Below, in pieces: positions 26,605 to 36,273 of a stretch of DNA of 64,000 nucleotides. A program made the translations under genes and the position numbers. Origin of the DNA: Nocardia australiensis. GTDB taxonomy: Bacteria > Actinomycetota > Actinomycetes > Mycobacteriales > Mycobacteriaceae. The notes beneath the pieces are model-generated. The model was given only the letters and a program-made list of their open reading frames with translations. It was not told the DNA's origin and did not search any database. Where the stretch lies: positions 62,001 through 126,000 of the forward strand of contig NZ_JAJFZM010000006.1 in assembly GCF_020733705.1 (NCBI RefSeq), written 5' to 3'. How positions within the stretch are numbered: position 1 is the stretch's first letter; each line of letters begins with the position of its first letter.

Positions 26605-28092
26605 TCAGGCGGACGTGCCGTAACTGTAGTCGTCGAGCGGGAAGCTCACCGCTTCCCGGTGCGCGTTGATGGTACTGGTCGGCCGCAGCAACGCGGCCTC
26701 ACCGTGCTGGTTGAAGTAGTAGCTGCGCGCGGTGGCGCAGTCGCCGCCGTAGAACACCGACGAGCCGAGCTTGTCGGTGACCCGGTCGAGGAACTGGGCG
26801 TTGGCCCGCTCGGTCACCTCGAAGGTGGTCTCGCCGCGACGGAAGGTTTCCTTCAACAGCCTGCCCATGTGCTTCATCTGCGCCTCGATGGTGGTGAAGT
26901 ACGACAGACCGCTGTAGGAGTACGGGCTGTTGAGGCAGATGAAGTTCGGGAACTTCGGCACAGTGACGCCCTCGTAGGCCTGGAAACGCTTGTCCCGCCA
27001 GAACTTTCCTAGATCGATGCCGTCGCGGCCGATTATTTCGATGGCCGGGAAGTTCACGTCCCACAGATTGAAGCCGGTGGCCAGGATCAGGGTGTCGATC
27101 TCGGTCTTGTGCCCATCGGTAGTCACGATGCCGTCGGCTTCGATGTGATCGATCGAGTTTGTCTCCAGACGTACGTTCGGCAGGTTGAACGTCTTGAAGT
27201 ACTGGTTGGAGAAGGTTGGGCGTTTGCAGCCGAAATCGTAGTGCGGGGTCAGCTGCTCGCGCGTTTCCTTGTCGTGCACCTGCGCACGCAGATGCGCCTT
27301 GGCCAGCACGCTCGCGACCTTGTTCACAGGCTTGGCCTGTTTGAAGTGCAGTACGCCGACCACCATCAACGCCTCGAGCATGCTGGTGTTCACCAACCGC
27401 GCGGCCTTCTGTGTGATCGGCACCCGGGCGAACAGCTTCTGCACCGGGGCGGGAATAGCGGTGTCGATCTTGGGCACAACCCAGATCGGGGTCCGCTGGA
27501 AGACGGTGAGCTCGCGCACCTTCTTGGCCGCCTCGGGCACCAGCTGCACAGCGGTCGCGCCGGTCCCGATGATCGCGGCTTTTCGATCGTTGAGGTCGAA
27601 GTCGTCCTCCCACGCGGTGGTGTGAATGGTCTTGCCCGCGAAGGAATCTATACCGGGGAAGGGCGGGGTGTAGGGCTGCGAAAGGAACCCTGTCGCGGTG
27701 AGAAGGTAATGGCCGGTGAGGGTTTCACCACCCAGCGATACCACCCAGTGCTGGTTCTCCTCGTCCCAGCGGGCACCATCGACCACCGTTCCGAAGCGCA
27801 TCCGGCGACGCAGGTCGTACTTCCCGGCGACGAACTCGGCGTATTTCTTGAGCTCCGCGCCCGGCGCGAACAGCCGCGTCCAGTACGGGTTGGGCTCGAA
27901 GGAATAGGAGTAGGTCACCGAGGCGATGTCGACGGCGAGCCCCGGGTAGTGATTGACATGCCAGGTGCCGCCGAGGTCGTTCTCGCGCTCCAGGATGACG
28001 AAATTGCTCAAACCGAGCCGGTCGAGCTCGATGCCCGCCCCCATTCCGCCGAAACCCGCACCAACAACGACCGCGTCGAACTGAGGCGCCAC
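26605..28092 (-). CDS. Flavin-dependent monooxygenase, Baeyer-Villiger type
   Basis: A 495-residue FAD/NADPH enzyme that likely inserts oxygen into a ketone (to an ester) or oxidises a heteroatom. It has an N-terminal FAD loop VVGAGFGGMG, a second nucleotide loop IIGTGATAVQ, and FAGKTIHTTAWE between them, fitting the Baeyer-Villiger fingerprint F-x-G-x-x-x-H-x-x-x-W except that Glu replaces the final Pro/Asp. GTG at 28092 was chosen for its CAGGAGG site 6 nt upstream. It is transcribed away from a TetR gene across a 71-bp gap with inverted repeats, so that regulator probably controls it. The substrate is unknown. Confidence 0.9.
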   Translation of the reverse strand: MAPQFDAVVVGAGFGGMGAGIELDRLGLSNFVILERENDLGGTWHVNHYPGLAVDIASVTYSYSFEPNPYWTRLFAPGAELKKYAEFVAGKYDLRRRMRFGTVVDGARWDEENQHWVVSLGGETLTGHYLLTATGFLSQPYTPPFPGIDSFAGKTIHTTAWEDDFDLNDRKAAIIGTGATAVQLVPEAAKKVRELTVFQRTPIWVVPKIDTAIPAPVQKLFARVPITQKAARLVNTSMLEALMVVGVLHFKQAKPVNKVASVLAKAHLRAQVHDKETREQLTPHYDFGCKRPTFSNQYFKTFNLPNVRLETNSIDHIEADGIVTTDGHKTEIDTLILATGFNLWDVNFPAIEIIGRDGIDLGKFWRDKRFQAYEGVTVPKFPNFICLNSPYSYSGLSYFTTIEAQMKHMGRLLKETFRRGETTFEVTERANAQFLDRVTDKLGSSVFYGGDCATARSYYFNQHGEAALLRPTSTINAHREAVSFPLDDYSYGTSA

Positions 28093-28120
28093 GTCGAACC
28101 TCCTGTCGAGTGCTGCGCAG

Positions 28121-28157
28121 AATGACACATCATTCCGTTTGTGAACACAGTATCATT
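28121..28157. promoter_or_regulatory. Operator-like inverted repeats between the monooxygenase and TetR genes
   Basis: AATGA-CACA-TCATT (28121-28134) is a perfect inverted repeat, and the larger arms AATGACAC and GTATCATT (28150-28157, one mismatch) bracket the site. On the plus strand TATCAT (28151-28156) lies 7 nt before the TetR GTG, as for a leaderless -10 element. Confidence 0.5.
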
Positions 28158-28163
28158 GCGGGG

Positions 28164-28793
28164 GTGACGAAGCCATCGACTCGTGCCGAGCGACGCAAAG
28201 CCGAACTGCGCCAGGAAATCATCGATACCGCCTTCGCCTGCTTCGCCGAAAAGGGCTATCACAACACCGGAATCGCCGATATCGCCGCCGTGCTCGGCAT
28301 CGGCCATGGCACCTTCTACCGGTACTTCACCAATAAGCGCGACATCATCGATCACGTCATCGACGACCTCGCCGGACGGATCGTCGAGGCCCTCGGTACC
28401 GAGAACGCCCCGGATGCGGCCACCTCGCTGGCGGAATACCGCGCCCAGCTCGATCGCATCGGCACGGCGCTGGACCGTATCCTGGTGCAGGATCGTCGGG
28501 TCGCCCAGCTACTGCTGTTTCATGCGACGGGCATCGACGACGAACTCACCACCCGCCTCTACGGCCTGCTCGACATGGCCGACGCGCTGACCGCCGGATA
28601 CCTCTCACACGGCGTCGAGCTCGGCTACCTTCGCGCCGACCTGGACACCACCAACACCGCCAAGGCCGTGACCGGAATGCTTCTCGCAGGAGTCGTGCAC
28701 GGGCTGCGCAGTCCCGACCCCGACCCGGCCGCCGTCACCGCACTGAGCGAGGCGATCCGGCGGCTACTCATCGACGGCGCCCGCAAGGTTTAG
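28164..28793 (+). CDS. TetR family transcriptional regulator
   Basis: A 209-residue regulator. The N-terminal helix-turn-helix is IADIAAVLGIGHGTFYRYFTNK within a typical TetR start (IIDTAFACFAEKGYHNT). The C-terminal ligand domain is helical. The GTG at 28164 has no ribosome-binding site and follows TATCAT by 7 nt, so translation is probably leaderless. It is divergent from the monooxygenase gene and converges on ruvB with only 22 bp between. It is probably a repressor of itself and of the monooxygenase; the inducing ligand is unknown. Confidence 0.92.
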   Translation: MTKPSTRAERRKAELRQEIIDTAFACFAEKGYHNTGIADIAAVLGIGHGTFYRYFTNKRDIIDHVIDDLAGRIVEALGTENAPDAATSLAEYRAQLDRIGTALDRILVQDRRVAQLLLFHATGIDDELTTRLYGLLDMADALTAGYLSHGVELGYLRADLDTTNTAKAVTGMLLAGVVHGLRSPDPDPAAVTALSEAIRRLLIDGARKV

Positions 28794-28815
28794 CGAACAC
28801 CACTACGACGCGGGA

Positions 28816-29910
<1,095 letters not shown>

Positions 29911-29916
29911 TGTCCG

Positions 29917-30522
29917 CTACCGGTTCTTGCCGAGGGAACCCAGTGCGGTCCGCAACGTGGTCGATGTGTCGGCGGCGGGTTGTTCGGCCAGCACGCCGTC
30001 AACCACCTGCTCGGCCTGTTTGAGTGGGAAACCGAGTCCGGTGAGCGCCTCGACGACCTGGTCACGCACCGGAGTGACGACCGGTTCCGGGGTGGACCCA
30101 GGCGGACCGGCTTGCACCGGAACGAGATTCACCTTGTCGCGCAGTTCCACGACCATGCGTTCGGCGCCGCGTTTGCCGATGCCGGGAACTCGGGTCAGCG
30201 CGGCGACATTGCTTTCGGCGAGCGCTTTACGCAACGCCTCGGGTTCGAGGACCGCGAGCACCGCCATGGCCAGCCGCGGGCCGACGCCGGAGACGGTCTG
30301 CAGCAGACCGAACAGGTCACGGGACTCGGTGTCGGCGAATCCGAACAGCGTCATCGAGTCCTCGCGGACGATCATCGCCGTGTAAAGCCGGGATTCCTCG
30401 CCCCGGGTCAGCGTGGACAGCGTCGCCGGGGTGACATTGAGGCGATAGCCGATGCCGGCGGCCTCGATCACCACATGGTCGAGCGCGATCTCCAGCACCT
30501 CACCGCGTACCGACGCGATCAC
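29917..30522 (-). CDS. ruvA: Holliday junction DNA-binding protein RuvA
   Basis: A 201-residue subunit that binds the four-way junction and recruits RuvB. It has the N-terminal OB fold (MIASVRGEVLEIALDHVVIE), tandem helix-hairpin-helix motifs (VSGVGPRLAMAVL and VPGIGKRGAERMV) and the C-terminal RuvB-binding domain (VEALTGLGFPLKQAEQVV). The GTG start overlaps the ruvC stop as GTGA. Confidence 0.98.
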   Translation of the reverse strand: MIASVRGEVLEIALDHVVIEAAGIGYRLNVTPATLSTLTRGEESRLYTAMIVREDSMTLFGFADTESRDLFGLLQTVSGVGPRLAMAVLAVLEPEALRKALAESNVAALTRVPGIGKRGAERMVVELRDKVNLVPVQAGPPGSTPEPVVTPVRDQVVEALTGLGFPLKQAEQVVDGVLAEQPAADTSTTLRTALGSLGKNR

Positions 30523-31088
30523 CCGCGTACCGCCTTCCGTTGTTCAGCAAGCCTTTCCGCATACTTCCGCTTCGCCTGAGCCGCCTGAGCCTCAGCTCTG
30601 GCCATCCGCTCCAGCAGTGGCGCCCGCCAACAATGACAGATCGCCAGGGCCAGCGCGTCGGCGGCATCCGCCGGTTTCGGCGCGATTTGGAGGCCGAGAA
30701 TACGTGTCACCATCGTCGTCACCTGAGCCTTGTCCGCTGTGCCGTTGCCGGTGACGGCGGCCTTCACCTCACTCGGTGTATGAAACGCCACCGATATCCC
30801 CCGCCGCGCCGCCGCCAGCGCGATAACGCCACCGGCCTGCGCAGTACCCATCGCGGTACGCACGTTGTGCTGGGCGAACACCCGCTCGATGGCGACGGCA
30901 TCGGGTTTATGGGTGTCCATCCAGTGTTCGGCGGCGTCGGCCACCCCGAGCAGGCGGTGCGCCAGGTCCATATCCGCAGGGGTGCGCACCACGTCGACAT
31001 CGATGGCGGTGACCTTCCGGCCGATCCCGCCGTCCACAATGCTGAGGCCGCACCGGGTGAGCCCCGGATCGACACCCATCACCCGCAC
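30519..31088 (-). CDS. ruvC: Holliday junction resolvase RuvC
   Basis: A 189-residue endonuclease that cuts Holliday junctions. The first catalytic Asp lies in VMGVDPGLTRCG, the Glu in VAIERVFAQHN, and the C-terminal acidic pair in ADAADALALAICH. GTG at 31088 was chosen over the frame start at 31115 because AGAGGGGGC lies just upstream and the length then matches actinobacterial RuvC. A basic tail (LAEQRKAVRG) overlaps the ruvA start. The 197 bp upstream contain no clear gene. Confidence 0.97.
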   Translation of the reverse strand: MRVMGVDPGLTRCGLSIVDGGIGRKVTAIDVDVVRTPADMDLAHRLLGVADAAEHWMDTHKPDAVAIERVFAQHNVRTAMGTAQAGGVIALAAARRGISVAFHTPSEVKAAVTGNGTADKAQVTTMVTRILGLQIAPKPADAADALALAICHCWRAPLLERMARAEAQAAQAKRKYAERLAEQRKAVRG

Positions 31089-31285
31089 GAAGCCCCCTCT
31101 CACAGACACGAACAACTGTTCGAGAGTCTAACCGAGGCAGGTTCCTTCGAGCCCCAGCGACACGGCACCCACGATCGCAAGGGGATACGCGACGACACCT
31201 TCCGCGCAACATCCCCTTAGCGACCGCGAAGACGCCAGCGCCCGAACCGCTGCCGCCAACACGGCACTCTCGTCCGCACCGCACG

Positions 31286-32287
31286 CTACCGCGAGGCGGG
31301 TGCGGGTTCCGGTGGCGCTGCGACGCGGAAGGTATGGCGGTAGCTCCGGGGTGATACGCCTATTGCCTGGTGGAGGTGCTGGCGTAGGGACGCGGCAGTT
31401 GTGAAGCCGACCGCTCCGGCAATGCGGTCCACCGAGAGGTCGGTCGATTCCAACAGGTCGCGGGCGCGACAGACGCGCTGTTGGATGAGCCAGCGGCCGG
31501 GACTCATGCCGACCTCGTCGCGGAAGCGGCGGGCGAAGGTGCGCTTGCTCATGCGCGCCTCGGCGGCGAGATCGGCCATGGTCAACGGCAATTGGAGATT
31601 GTCCAGGGCCCACTGGCGGGCGGCCGCGGTCCCCGCCGACGTCGAGGGCGGCACCGGTCGTTCGATGTACTGGGCTTGTCCGCCATCACGCCACGGCGGG
31701 ATGACGCAACGGCGAGCCACCATATTCGCGACCTCGGTGCCGTGATCGCGGCGCACCAGGTGCAGACACAGGTCGATACCCGCTGCCGCCCCAGCCGAGG
31801 TGAGCAGGTCACCGTCGTCGACGTACAGCACGTCGGGGTCCAGCCGCACCTGCGGGAAGCTGCGGCGAAAGAGATCGGCCTGGTTCCAGTGCGTCGTCGC
31901 GGGACGACCGTCGAGGAGTCCGGCGGCCGCGGCGACGAAGGCCCCGGTGCAGATGGAGACGATCCGGGTCCCCGGGCGGATGCGGGCCAGTGCGTCCGAT
32001 ACCGCGCGCGGCAGCGTGCCATCGAGGGTCATCTCGATATCGCAGGCCGGAATGACCACCGTGTCCGCGGTGTCGAGCGCACGACTGTCGAGTTCGACGG
32101 CGATCGCGAAATCCGCGCGGCTGGCGACCGGCGCACCGTCGACCGAGCAGGTCCGAACCTCGTATTTGTCGGGCGCGGTGCCGAATACCCGGCTCGGAAT
32201 GCCGAGTTCGAACGGATACACACCAGGCAACGCCAACACCACCACGCGATGCGCCGACACCGCGCTCACCGAAGCTACCGCCATCAT
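31286..32287 (-). CDS. GlxA family AraC-type regulator (DJ-1/PfpI domain plus HTH)
   Basis: A 333-residue regulator. The N-terminal DJ-1/PfpI-like domain keeps the Cys in SICTGAFVAAAAGLLDGRPATTHW. The C-terminal AraC DNA-binding domain has both helix-turn-helix units (MADLAAEARMSKRTFARRFRDEVGMSP and VDRIAGAVGFTTAASLRQHL). The ATG at 32287 has no ribosome-binding site, and a TATGAT lies 6 nt upstream, so it is likely leaderless. It diverges from an NADP-dependent oxidoreductase gene, the probable target. The inducer is unknown. Confidence 0.92.
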   Translation of the reverse strand: MMAVASVSAVSAHRVVVLALPGVYPFELGIPSRVFGTAPDKYEVRTCSVDGAPVASRADFAIAVELDSRALDTADTVVIPACDIEMTLDGTLPRAVSDALARIRPGTRIVSICTGAFVAAAAGLLDGRPATTHWNQADLFRRSFPQVRLDPDVLYVDDGDLLTSAGAAAGIDLCLHLVRRDHGTEVANMVARRCVIPPWRDGGQAQYIERPVPPSTSAGTAAARQWALDNLQLPLTMADLAAEARMSKRTFARRFRDEVGMSPGRWLIQQRVCRARDLLESTDLSVDRIAGAVGFTTAASLRQHLHQAIGVSPRSYRHTFRVAAPPEPAPASR

Positions 32288-32293
32288 GGCGCG

Positions 32294-32322
32294 ATCATAT
32301 CGAATAATGGCAATCGTGCCAT
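32294..32322 (-). promoter_or_regulatory. Promoter and operator of the GlxA-type regulator
   Basis: On the minus strand TATGAT (32294-32299) sits 6 nt before the ATG. A perfect inverted repeat ATGGCA-CGAT-TGCCAT spans 32307-32322 and would cover the -35 position. It lies between the two divergent genes. Confidence 0.5.
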
Positions 32323-32357
32323 TTCTTCCGCCGCCGGTCACGGGCATGCTTTAGGCC

Positions 32358-33314
32358 ATGAACGACAATGACGCCACCATGCGAGCACTCAGCCAGGACA
32401 TTCTCGGCGGACCCGAAGTGCTCACCGAAGTGACGCTGCCGAGGCCGCAGCCCGGCCCCGGCGAGATCCTGGTCCGGGTGCGCGCCGCCGGTCTCAATCC
32501 CACCGACTGGAGTCATCGCGCCCAGCCCGGACCGTTCCTCGACGAACCACCCTTCGTGCTCGGCTGGGATGTGTCCGGCGAGGTCGCCGCCGTCGGTATC
32601 GGAGTCACCCTGTTCGCTCCGGGTGATGAAGTCTTCGGCATGCTCCCCTATCCGTTCGGTCACGGCGCGCACGCCGAGTACGCGGTCGGACCCACACGCG
32701 CCTTCGCGCGCAAACCCGCTGCGCTGGACCACATTCAGGCCGCCGCCATTCCGCTCGCCGGTTTGACCGCATGGCAAGCGCTGGTCGATACCGCAGGGGT
32801 GCGCGCCGGGCAGCGGGTATTGATTCACGCGGCAGCGGGCGGCGTCGGCCATCTCGCCGTACAAATCGCCACCGCGCGCGGCGCGTACGTGGTCGGCACG
32901 GCGGGTGCCGCCAACCACGACTTCCTGCGCGATCTTGGCGTGGACGAGGTGATCGATTATCGGACAACGGATTTCGCCGAACATGTTCGCGACATCGATG
33001 TGGTATTGGATTCGATCGACGATAAGAACAGTGTCCGCTCGCTGCGCACACTGCGACCGGGCGGCCTGCTTATCTCACTGCGCGCCCGCGGGCGCATCGA
33101 TCTGGCCGCCGAGGCCGAGAAGCTGGGTGTTCGCGCGGTTCGCATGCTGGTCGAGGACGATTACGCGGGCATGAACGCCCTCGCGCACCTCGTCGATACC
33201 GGCCGCCTGCGCCCGACCATCGCGGACTCCTTCCCGCTCGCCGAGGCGGCGAAGGCGCACGCACTCGGCGAAACCGGCCGCACCGTCGGCAAACTGGTCC
33301 TCGCGGTGCCTTGA
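32358..33314 (+). CDS. NADP-dependent oxidoreductase, quinone oxidoreductase type (MDR)
   Basis: A 318-residue zinc-independent medium-chain dehydrogenase/reductase. The N-terminal GroES-like domain includes RVRAAGLNPTDWSHR and FVLGWDVSGEVAAVG; the cofactor loop is HAAAGGVGHLAVQIA near residues 155-170. No zinc-ligand Cys cluster is present, as in quinone oxidoreductases that reduce quinones or enones. An alternative ATG lies seven codons downstream. Divergent from the GlxA-type regulator across 70 bp, so a regulated detoxification role is plausible. A strong terminator hairpin lies downstream. Confidence 0.9.
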   Translation: MNDNDATMRALSQDILGGPEVLTEVTLPRPQPGPGEILVRVRAAGLNPTDWSHRAQPGPFLDEPPFVLGWDVSGEVAAVGIGVTLFAPGDEVFGMLPYPFGHGAHAEYAVGPTRAFARKPAALDHIQAAAIPLAGLTAWQALVDTAGVRAGQRVLIHAAAGGVGHLAVQIATARGAYVVGTAGAANHDFLRDLGVDEVIDYRTTDFAEHVRDIDVVLDSIDDKNSVRSLRTLRPGGLLISLRARGRIDLAAEAEKLGVRAVRMLVEDDYAGMNALAHLVDTGRLRPTIADSFPLAEAAKAHALGETGRTVGKLVLAVP

Positions 33315-33461
33315 GCACGCCATCCGACCACCTCGCTGCCGCGTTGTTCGACGACCGCGTCTCACGTGCACCGCACCGGTGGTGCGGCACGCCGGATCAC
33401 GTCTCCAGCACGTCGTTGCCCAGCCGCACTCCGCGACGACTCCATAGCACTCGCAGAGTGC

Positions 33462-33496
33462 AGTCGGGGCGGCCCGCACCGCGGACCGCCCCGACT
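33462..33496. terminator. Bidirectional terminator hairpin
   Basis: Perfect 11-bp arms AGTCGGGGCGG (33462-33472) and CCGCCCCGACT (33486-33496); within the loop CCGC and GCGG can pair to lengthen the stem. It lies between the convergent oxidoreductase and yebC genes. Confidence 0.75.
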
Positions 33497-33531
33497 CGAC
33501 AGCTACTGCGCACCGCGCCGCATTGCCTCGA

Positions 33532-34287
33532 CTACTCCTCGCCCAGCTCGGCGAGGACCTCGTCGGACAGGTCGACATTGGTGTAGACGTTCTGCACGTC
33601 GTCGCTGTCCTCGAGCGCGTCCACCAGCTTGAGCACCTTGCGAGCGCCTTCCGCGTCGACCGCGACCGACACCGACGGCTGGAACCCGGACTCGGCGGAG
33701 TCGTAATCGATTCCGGCGGACTGCAATGCGGAGCGCACGGCGATCAGATCGGACGGGTCGCTGATGACCTCGAAGCTGTCGCCGAGATCGCTGACCTCTT
33801 CGGCGCCCGCTTCGAGCACGGCCATCAGAACGTCGTCCTCGGACAGGCCGTTCTTCTCCAGCATGACGACGCCCTTGCGATGGAACAGGTACGACACCGA
33901 ACCCGGGTCCGCCATATTGCCACCGTTGCGGGTCATCGCGACCCGCACCTCGCCTGCGGCGCGGTTGCGATTGTCGGTGAGGCACTCGATGAGCACAGCG
34001 ACACCGTTGGGGCCGTAGCCCTCGTAGGTGATCGTCTGCCAGTCGGCGCCGCCGGCTTCTTCGCCGCCACCACGTTTGCGGGCGCGCTCGATGTTGTCAT
34101 TGGGCACCGAGGACTTCTTCGCCTTCTGGATGGCGTCATACAGCGTCGGGTTGCCCGCAGGGTCTCCGCCACCAGTGCGGGCCGCCACCTCGATGTTCTT
34201 GATCAACTTAGCGAAGAGCTTGCCACGCTTGGCGTCGATCCCCGCCTTCTTGTGCTTGGTGGTGGCCCATTTGGAGTGGCCGCTCAT
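33532..34287 (-). CDS. YebC/PmpR family protein
   Basis: A 251-residue protein of the conserved YebC/TACO1 family, implicated in transcription regulation and in helping ribosomes through difficult proline stretches. It begins with the family signature SGHSKWATTKHKKAGIDAKRG and contains YEGYGPNGVAVLIECLTDNRNR. The acidic C-terminus is typical. ATG at 34287. In mycobacteria it lies next to pdxT, as here (187 bp apart). Length is normal. Confidence 0.96.
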   Translation of the reverse strand: MSGHSKWATTKHKKAGIDAKRGKLFAKLIKNIEVAARTGGGDPAGNPTLYDAIQKAKKSSVPNDNIERARKRGGGEEAGGADWQTITYEGYGPNGVAVLIECLTDNRNRAAGEVRVAMTRNGGNMADPGSVSYLFHRKGVVMLEKNGLSEDDVLMAVLEAGAEEVSDLGDSFEVISDPSDLIAVRSALQSAGIDYDSAESGFQPSVSVAVDAEGARKVLKLVDALEDSDDVQNVYTNVDLSDEVLAELGEE

Positions 34288-34473
34288 TCCCTACTTCCTC
34301 CACAGGTCGACTGCACTTCTGATGGTGCGCTCGGTACCCGTACCGGTCGGGTAGACGACTTCTCCAGCTTAATGTACGCAGCCGGAGAAACTCCTACCGC
34401 CGCCCGCGCCAGACCGAACGCAGGCAGCCCAGCCGCACCAGCACCGGGCGTCGTGGCCCGAATCGCGTATCTG

Positions 34474-35124
34474 CTACGCCGCACGCACCAGGTCGACGAA
34501 CAGGTGGTGTACCCGCAAATCTCCGGTGACCTCGGGATGGAAGGATGTCGCGACCACATTGCCCTGCCGCACCGCCACGATCCGTCCGGCGAACGGACCG
34601 TCCGGCACCGTAGCAAGCACCTCGACGCCATCGCCGACTCGCTCGACCCATGGCGCCCGGATGAACACTGCGCGCATCGGGCCGTCATCGAGGCCGGCGA
34701 AATCCAGATCGGTTTCGAACGAGTCGACCTGGCGACCGAAAGCGTTGCGGCGCACCGTCATATCGATGCCGGACAGATGCTGCGCATCGGGGCGGGTGTC
34801 GAGCACCTCGGAGGCGAGCAGGATCATTCCGGCGCAGGAACCGAAGGCCGGCATGCCCGCGCGCAGCCTCGCACGCAACGGTTCGAGCAGTTCGAACACC
34901 CCGAGCAGCTTGCTGATGGCGGTCGATTCACCACCGGGCAGGACCAGCGCGTCGACCGCCGCGAGCTCCGATTCGCGACGCACCAGCACCGGGTCGGCAC
35001 CACACAGTGCGAGCGCGGCGATGTGTTCGCGCACGTCACCCTGTAGCGCCAGCACTCCGATGGTTGGGCGGGCAGCAGCCTGCTGCACTGCGGTGGCGGG
35101 CGCGACGACCGGGGATGCGTTCAC
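34474..35124 (-). CDS. pdxT: Pyridoxal 5'-phosphate synthase glutaminase subunit PdxT
   Basis: A 216-residue class-I glutaminase that supplies ammonia to PdxS for vitamin B6 synthesis. It starts with PTIGVLALQGDVREH and carries LPGGEST, the nucleophile Cys in GSCAGMI, and the His-Glu pair in TSFHPEVTGD. The start is uncertain: GTG at 35124 is used here, a GTG at 35145 also fits, and neither has a good ribosome-binding site. Unusually, pdxS is not adjacent; tesB and about 2.6 kb of accessory genes lie between. Confidence 0.95.
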   Translation of the reverse strand: MNASPVVAPATAVQQAAARPTIGVLALQGDVREHIAALALCGADPVLVRRESELAAVDALVLPGGESTAISKLLGVFELLEPLRARLRAGMPAFGSCAGMILLASEVLDTRPDAQHLSGIDMTVRRNAFGRQVDSFETDLDFAGLDDGPMRAVFIRAPWVERVGDGVEVLATVPDGPFAGRIVAVRQGNVVATSFHPEVTGDLRVHHLFVDLVRAA

Positions 35125-35377
35125 CCGGCAAAGCTTACGAGCCACCGCGCTGTGGTCCCGCTCACGGTGGGCGTCAACGTTGCGTCAAGGCCGGGTTCAT
35201 TCGGACGAAACAGGTCGGCACTCACAGAGTGATCGCTGTGTTGCCGCGGGCGCCGGAGGCGGCCCCGACCTCGGCAGCGCCCGCCCTGCACTCGAGCGCA
35301 AACTACGTCATATGAGCGACACGGTGGTCTGCCACTTGCGTATCCAGATGGTCTGATCAACGCGCGAGGGCGCGGCC

Positions 35378-36199
35378 TCAGCGCTCGCGCCGTGCGCGGA
35401 TCAGCCCCTCCTGCACGACCGCGGCAACCAGCTCACCCTCACGATTGAAAATCTTGCCGCCGGTCAGTGCCCGTCCGAAGCTCGCCGACGGCGAGGACTG
35501 GTCATAGAGCAGCCAATCGTCGGCGCGGAACGGGCGCAAAAACCACATCGCGTGGTCCAGCGACGCGTCCTGCGTCCGCTCATCGGGATGGGTGACCTTC
35601 GACGAACCGAGCAGCGTCATATCGCTCATGTAGGCGAGCGTGCAGACGTGGAACAGCGGATCGTCGGGCAGCGGATGCCGGTAGCGGAACCACACCTGCT
35701 GCTGGGAGGCCACGCCGTCGCGGCGGGTCACCTCCTCCTGCGGGACCATCCGAATGTCCCAGTGCTCCCATTCGCGCATCAGCCACAGCCGCTCGGGGCT
35801 CGTCGATGTGCTCGCGTCCGGCAGCACATCGGGGACCTGTACCTGCGGCATCTGGTCCTGATGTTCGGGACCTTCGTCGCCGGCATGGAACGATGCCGAC
35901 ATCGTGAATATCGCGGCACCGTCCTGAACCCCGGTGACCCGCCGGGTGCAGAAGGAGCGCCCGTCACGAATGCGCTCGACCAGATACACCGTCCGCTGAT
36001 CGGGATTGCCCGGCCGCAGGAAGTATCCGTGCAGCGAGTGCACCTGAAAATTGGGCTCCACCGTCCGCACAGCCGATACCAGCGCCTGACCGGCAACCTG
36101 TCCGCCGAACGTGCGCGGGAGCTGGGTCTCCGTGGAAGCGCCACGGAAGATATCCCGCTCGAGTCGCTCTATCTCCAGCGCCTCTTCGATTGTCGCCAT
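35378..36199 (-). CDS. tesB: Acyl-CoA thioesterase II
   Basis: A 273-residue double hot-dog thioesterase that hydrolyses acyl-CoA to free acid and CoA. Family segments include TFGGQVAGQAL, VHSLHGYFLRPG and, near the C-terminus, ASLDHAMWFLRPFRADDWLLYD with the catalytic Asp region. The M. tuberculosis equivalent sits at the same place between pdxT and pdxS. ATG at 36199, divergent from the kinase-like gene across 74 bp. Confidence 0.95.
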   Translation of the reverse strand: MATIEEALEIERLERDIFRGASTETQLPRTFGGQVAGQALVSAVRTVEPNFQVHSLHGYFLRPGNPDQRTVYLVERIRDGRSFCTRRVTGVQDGAAIFTMSASFHAGDEGPEHQDQMPQVQVPDVLPDASTSTSPERLWLMREWEHWDIRMVPQEEVTRRDGVASQQQVWFRYRHPLPDDPLFHVCTLAYMSDMTLLGSSKVTHPDERTQDASLDHAMWFLRPFRADDWLLYDQSSPSASFGRALTGGKIFNREGELVAAVVQEGLIRARRER

Positions 36200-36273
36200 G
36201 GGCTGAGATTATCCCGCCGATCCGCACTGCTACCGATCGGATACCGCGGCAGCGGGTTTGCTGTGATGGACGG

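Noticed and set aside
31128..31613. A 161-residue minus-strand frame between ruvC and the GlxA-type regulator gene.
   Set aside because: It overlaps most of the HTH end of the regulator gene, has no ribosome-binding site and a chance-like composition; only its last ~50 codons lie outside.
35360..35395. GCGCGAG...CTCGCGC inverted repeat near the tesB end.
   Set aside because: One arm lies inside the tesB coding sequence and the stem is only 7 bp, so it is weak as a terminator.
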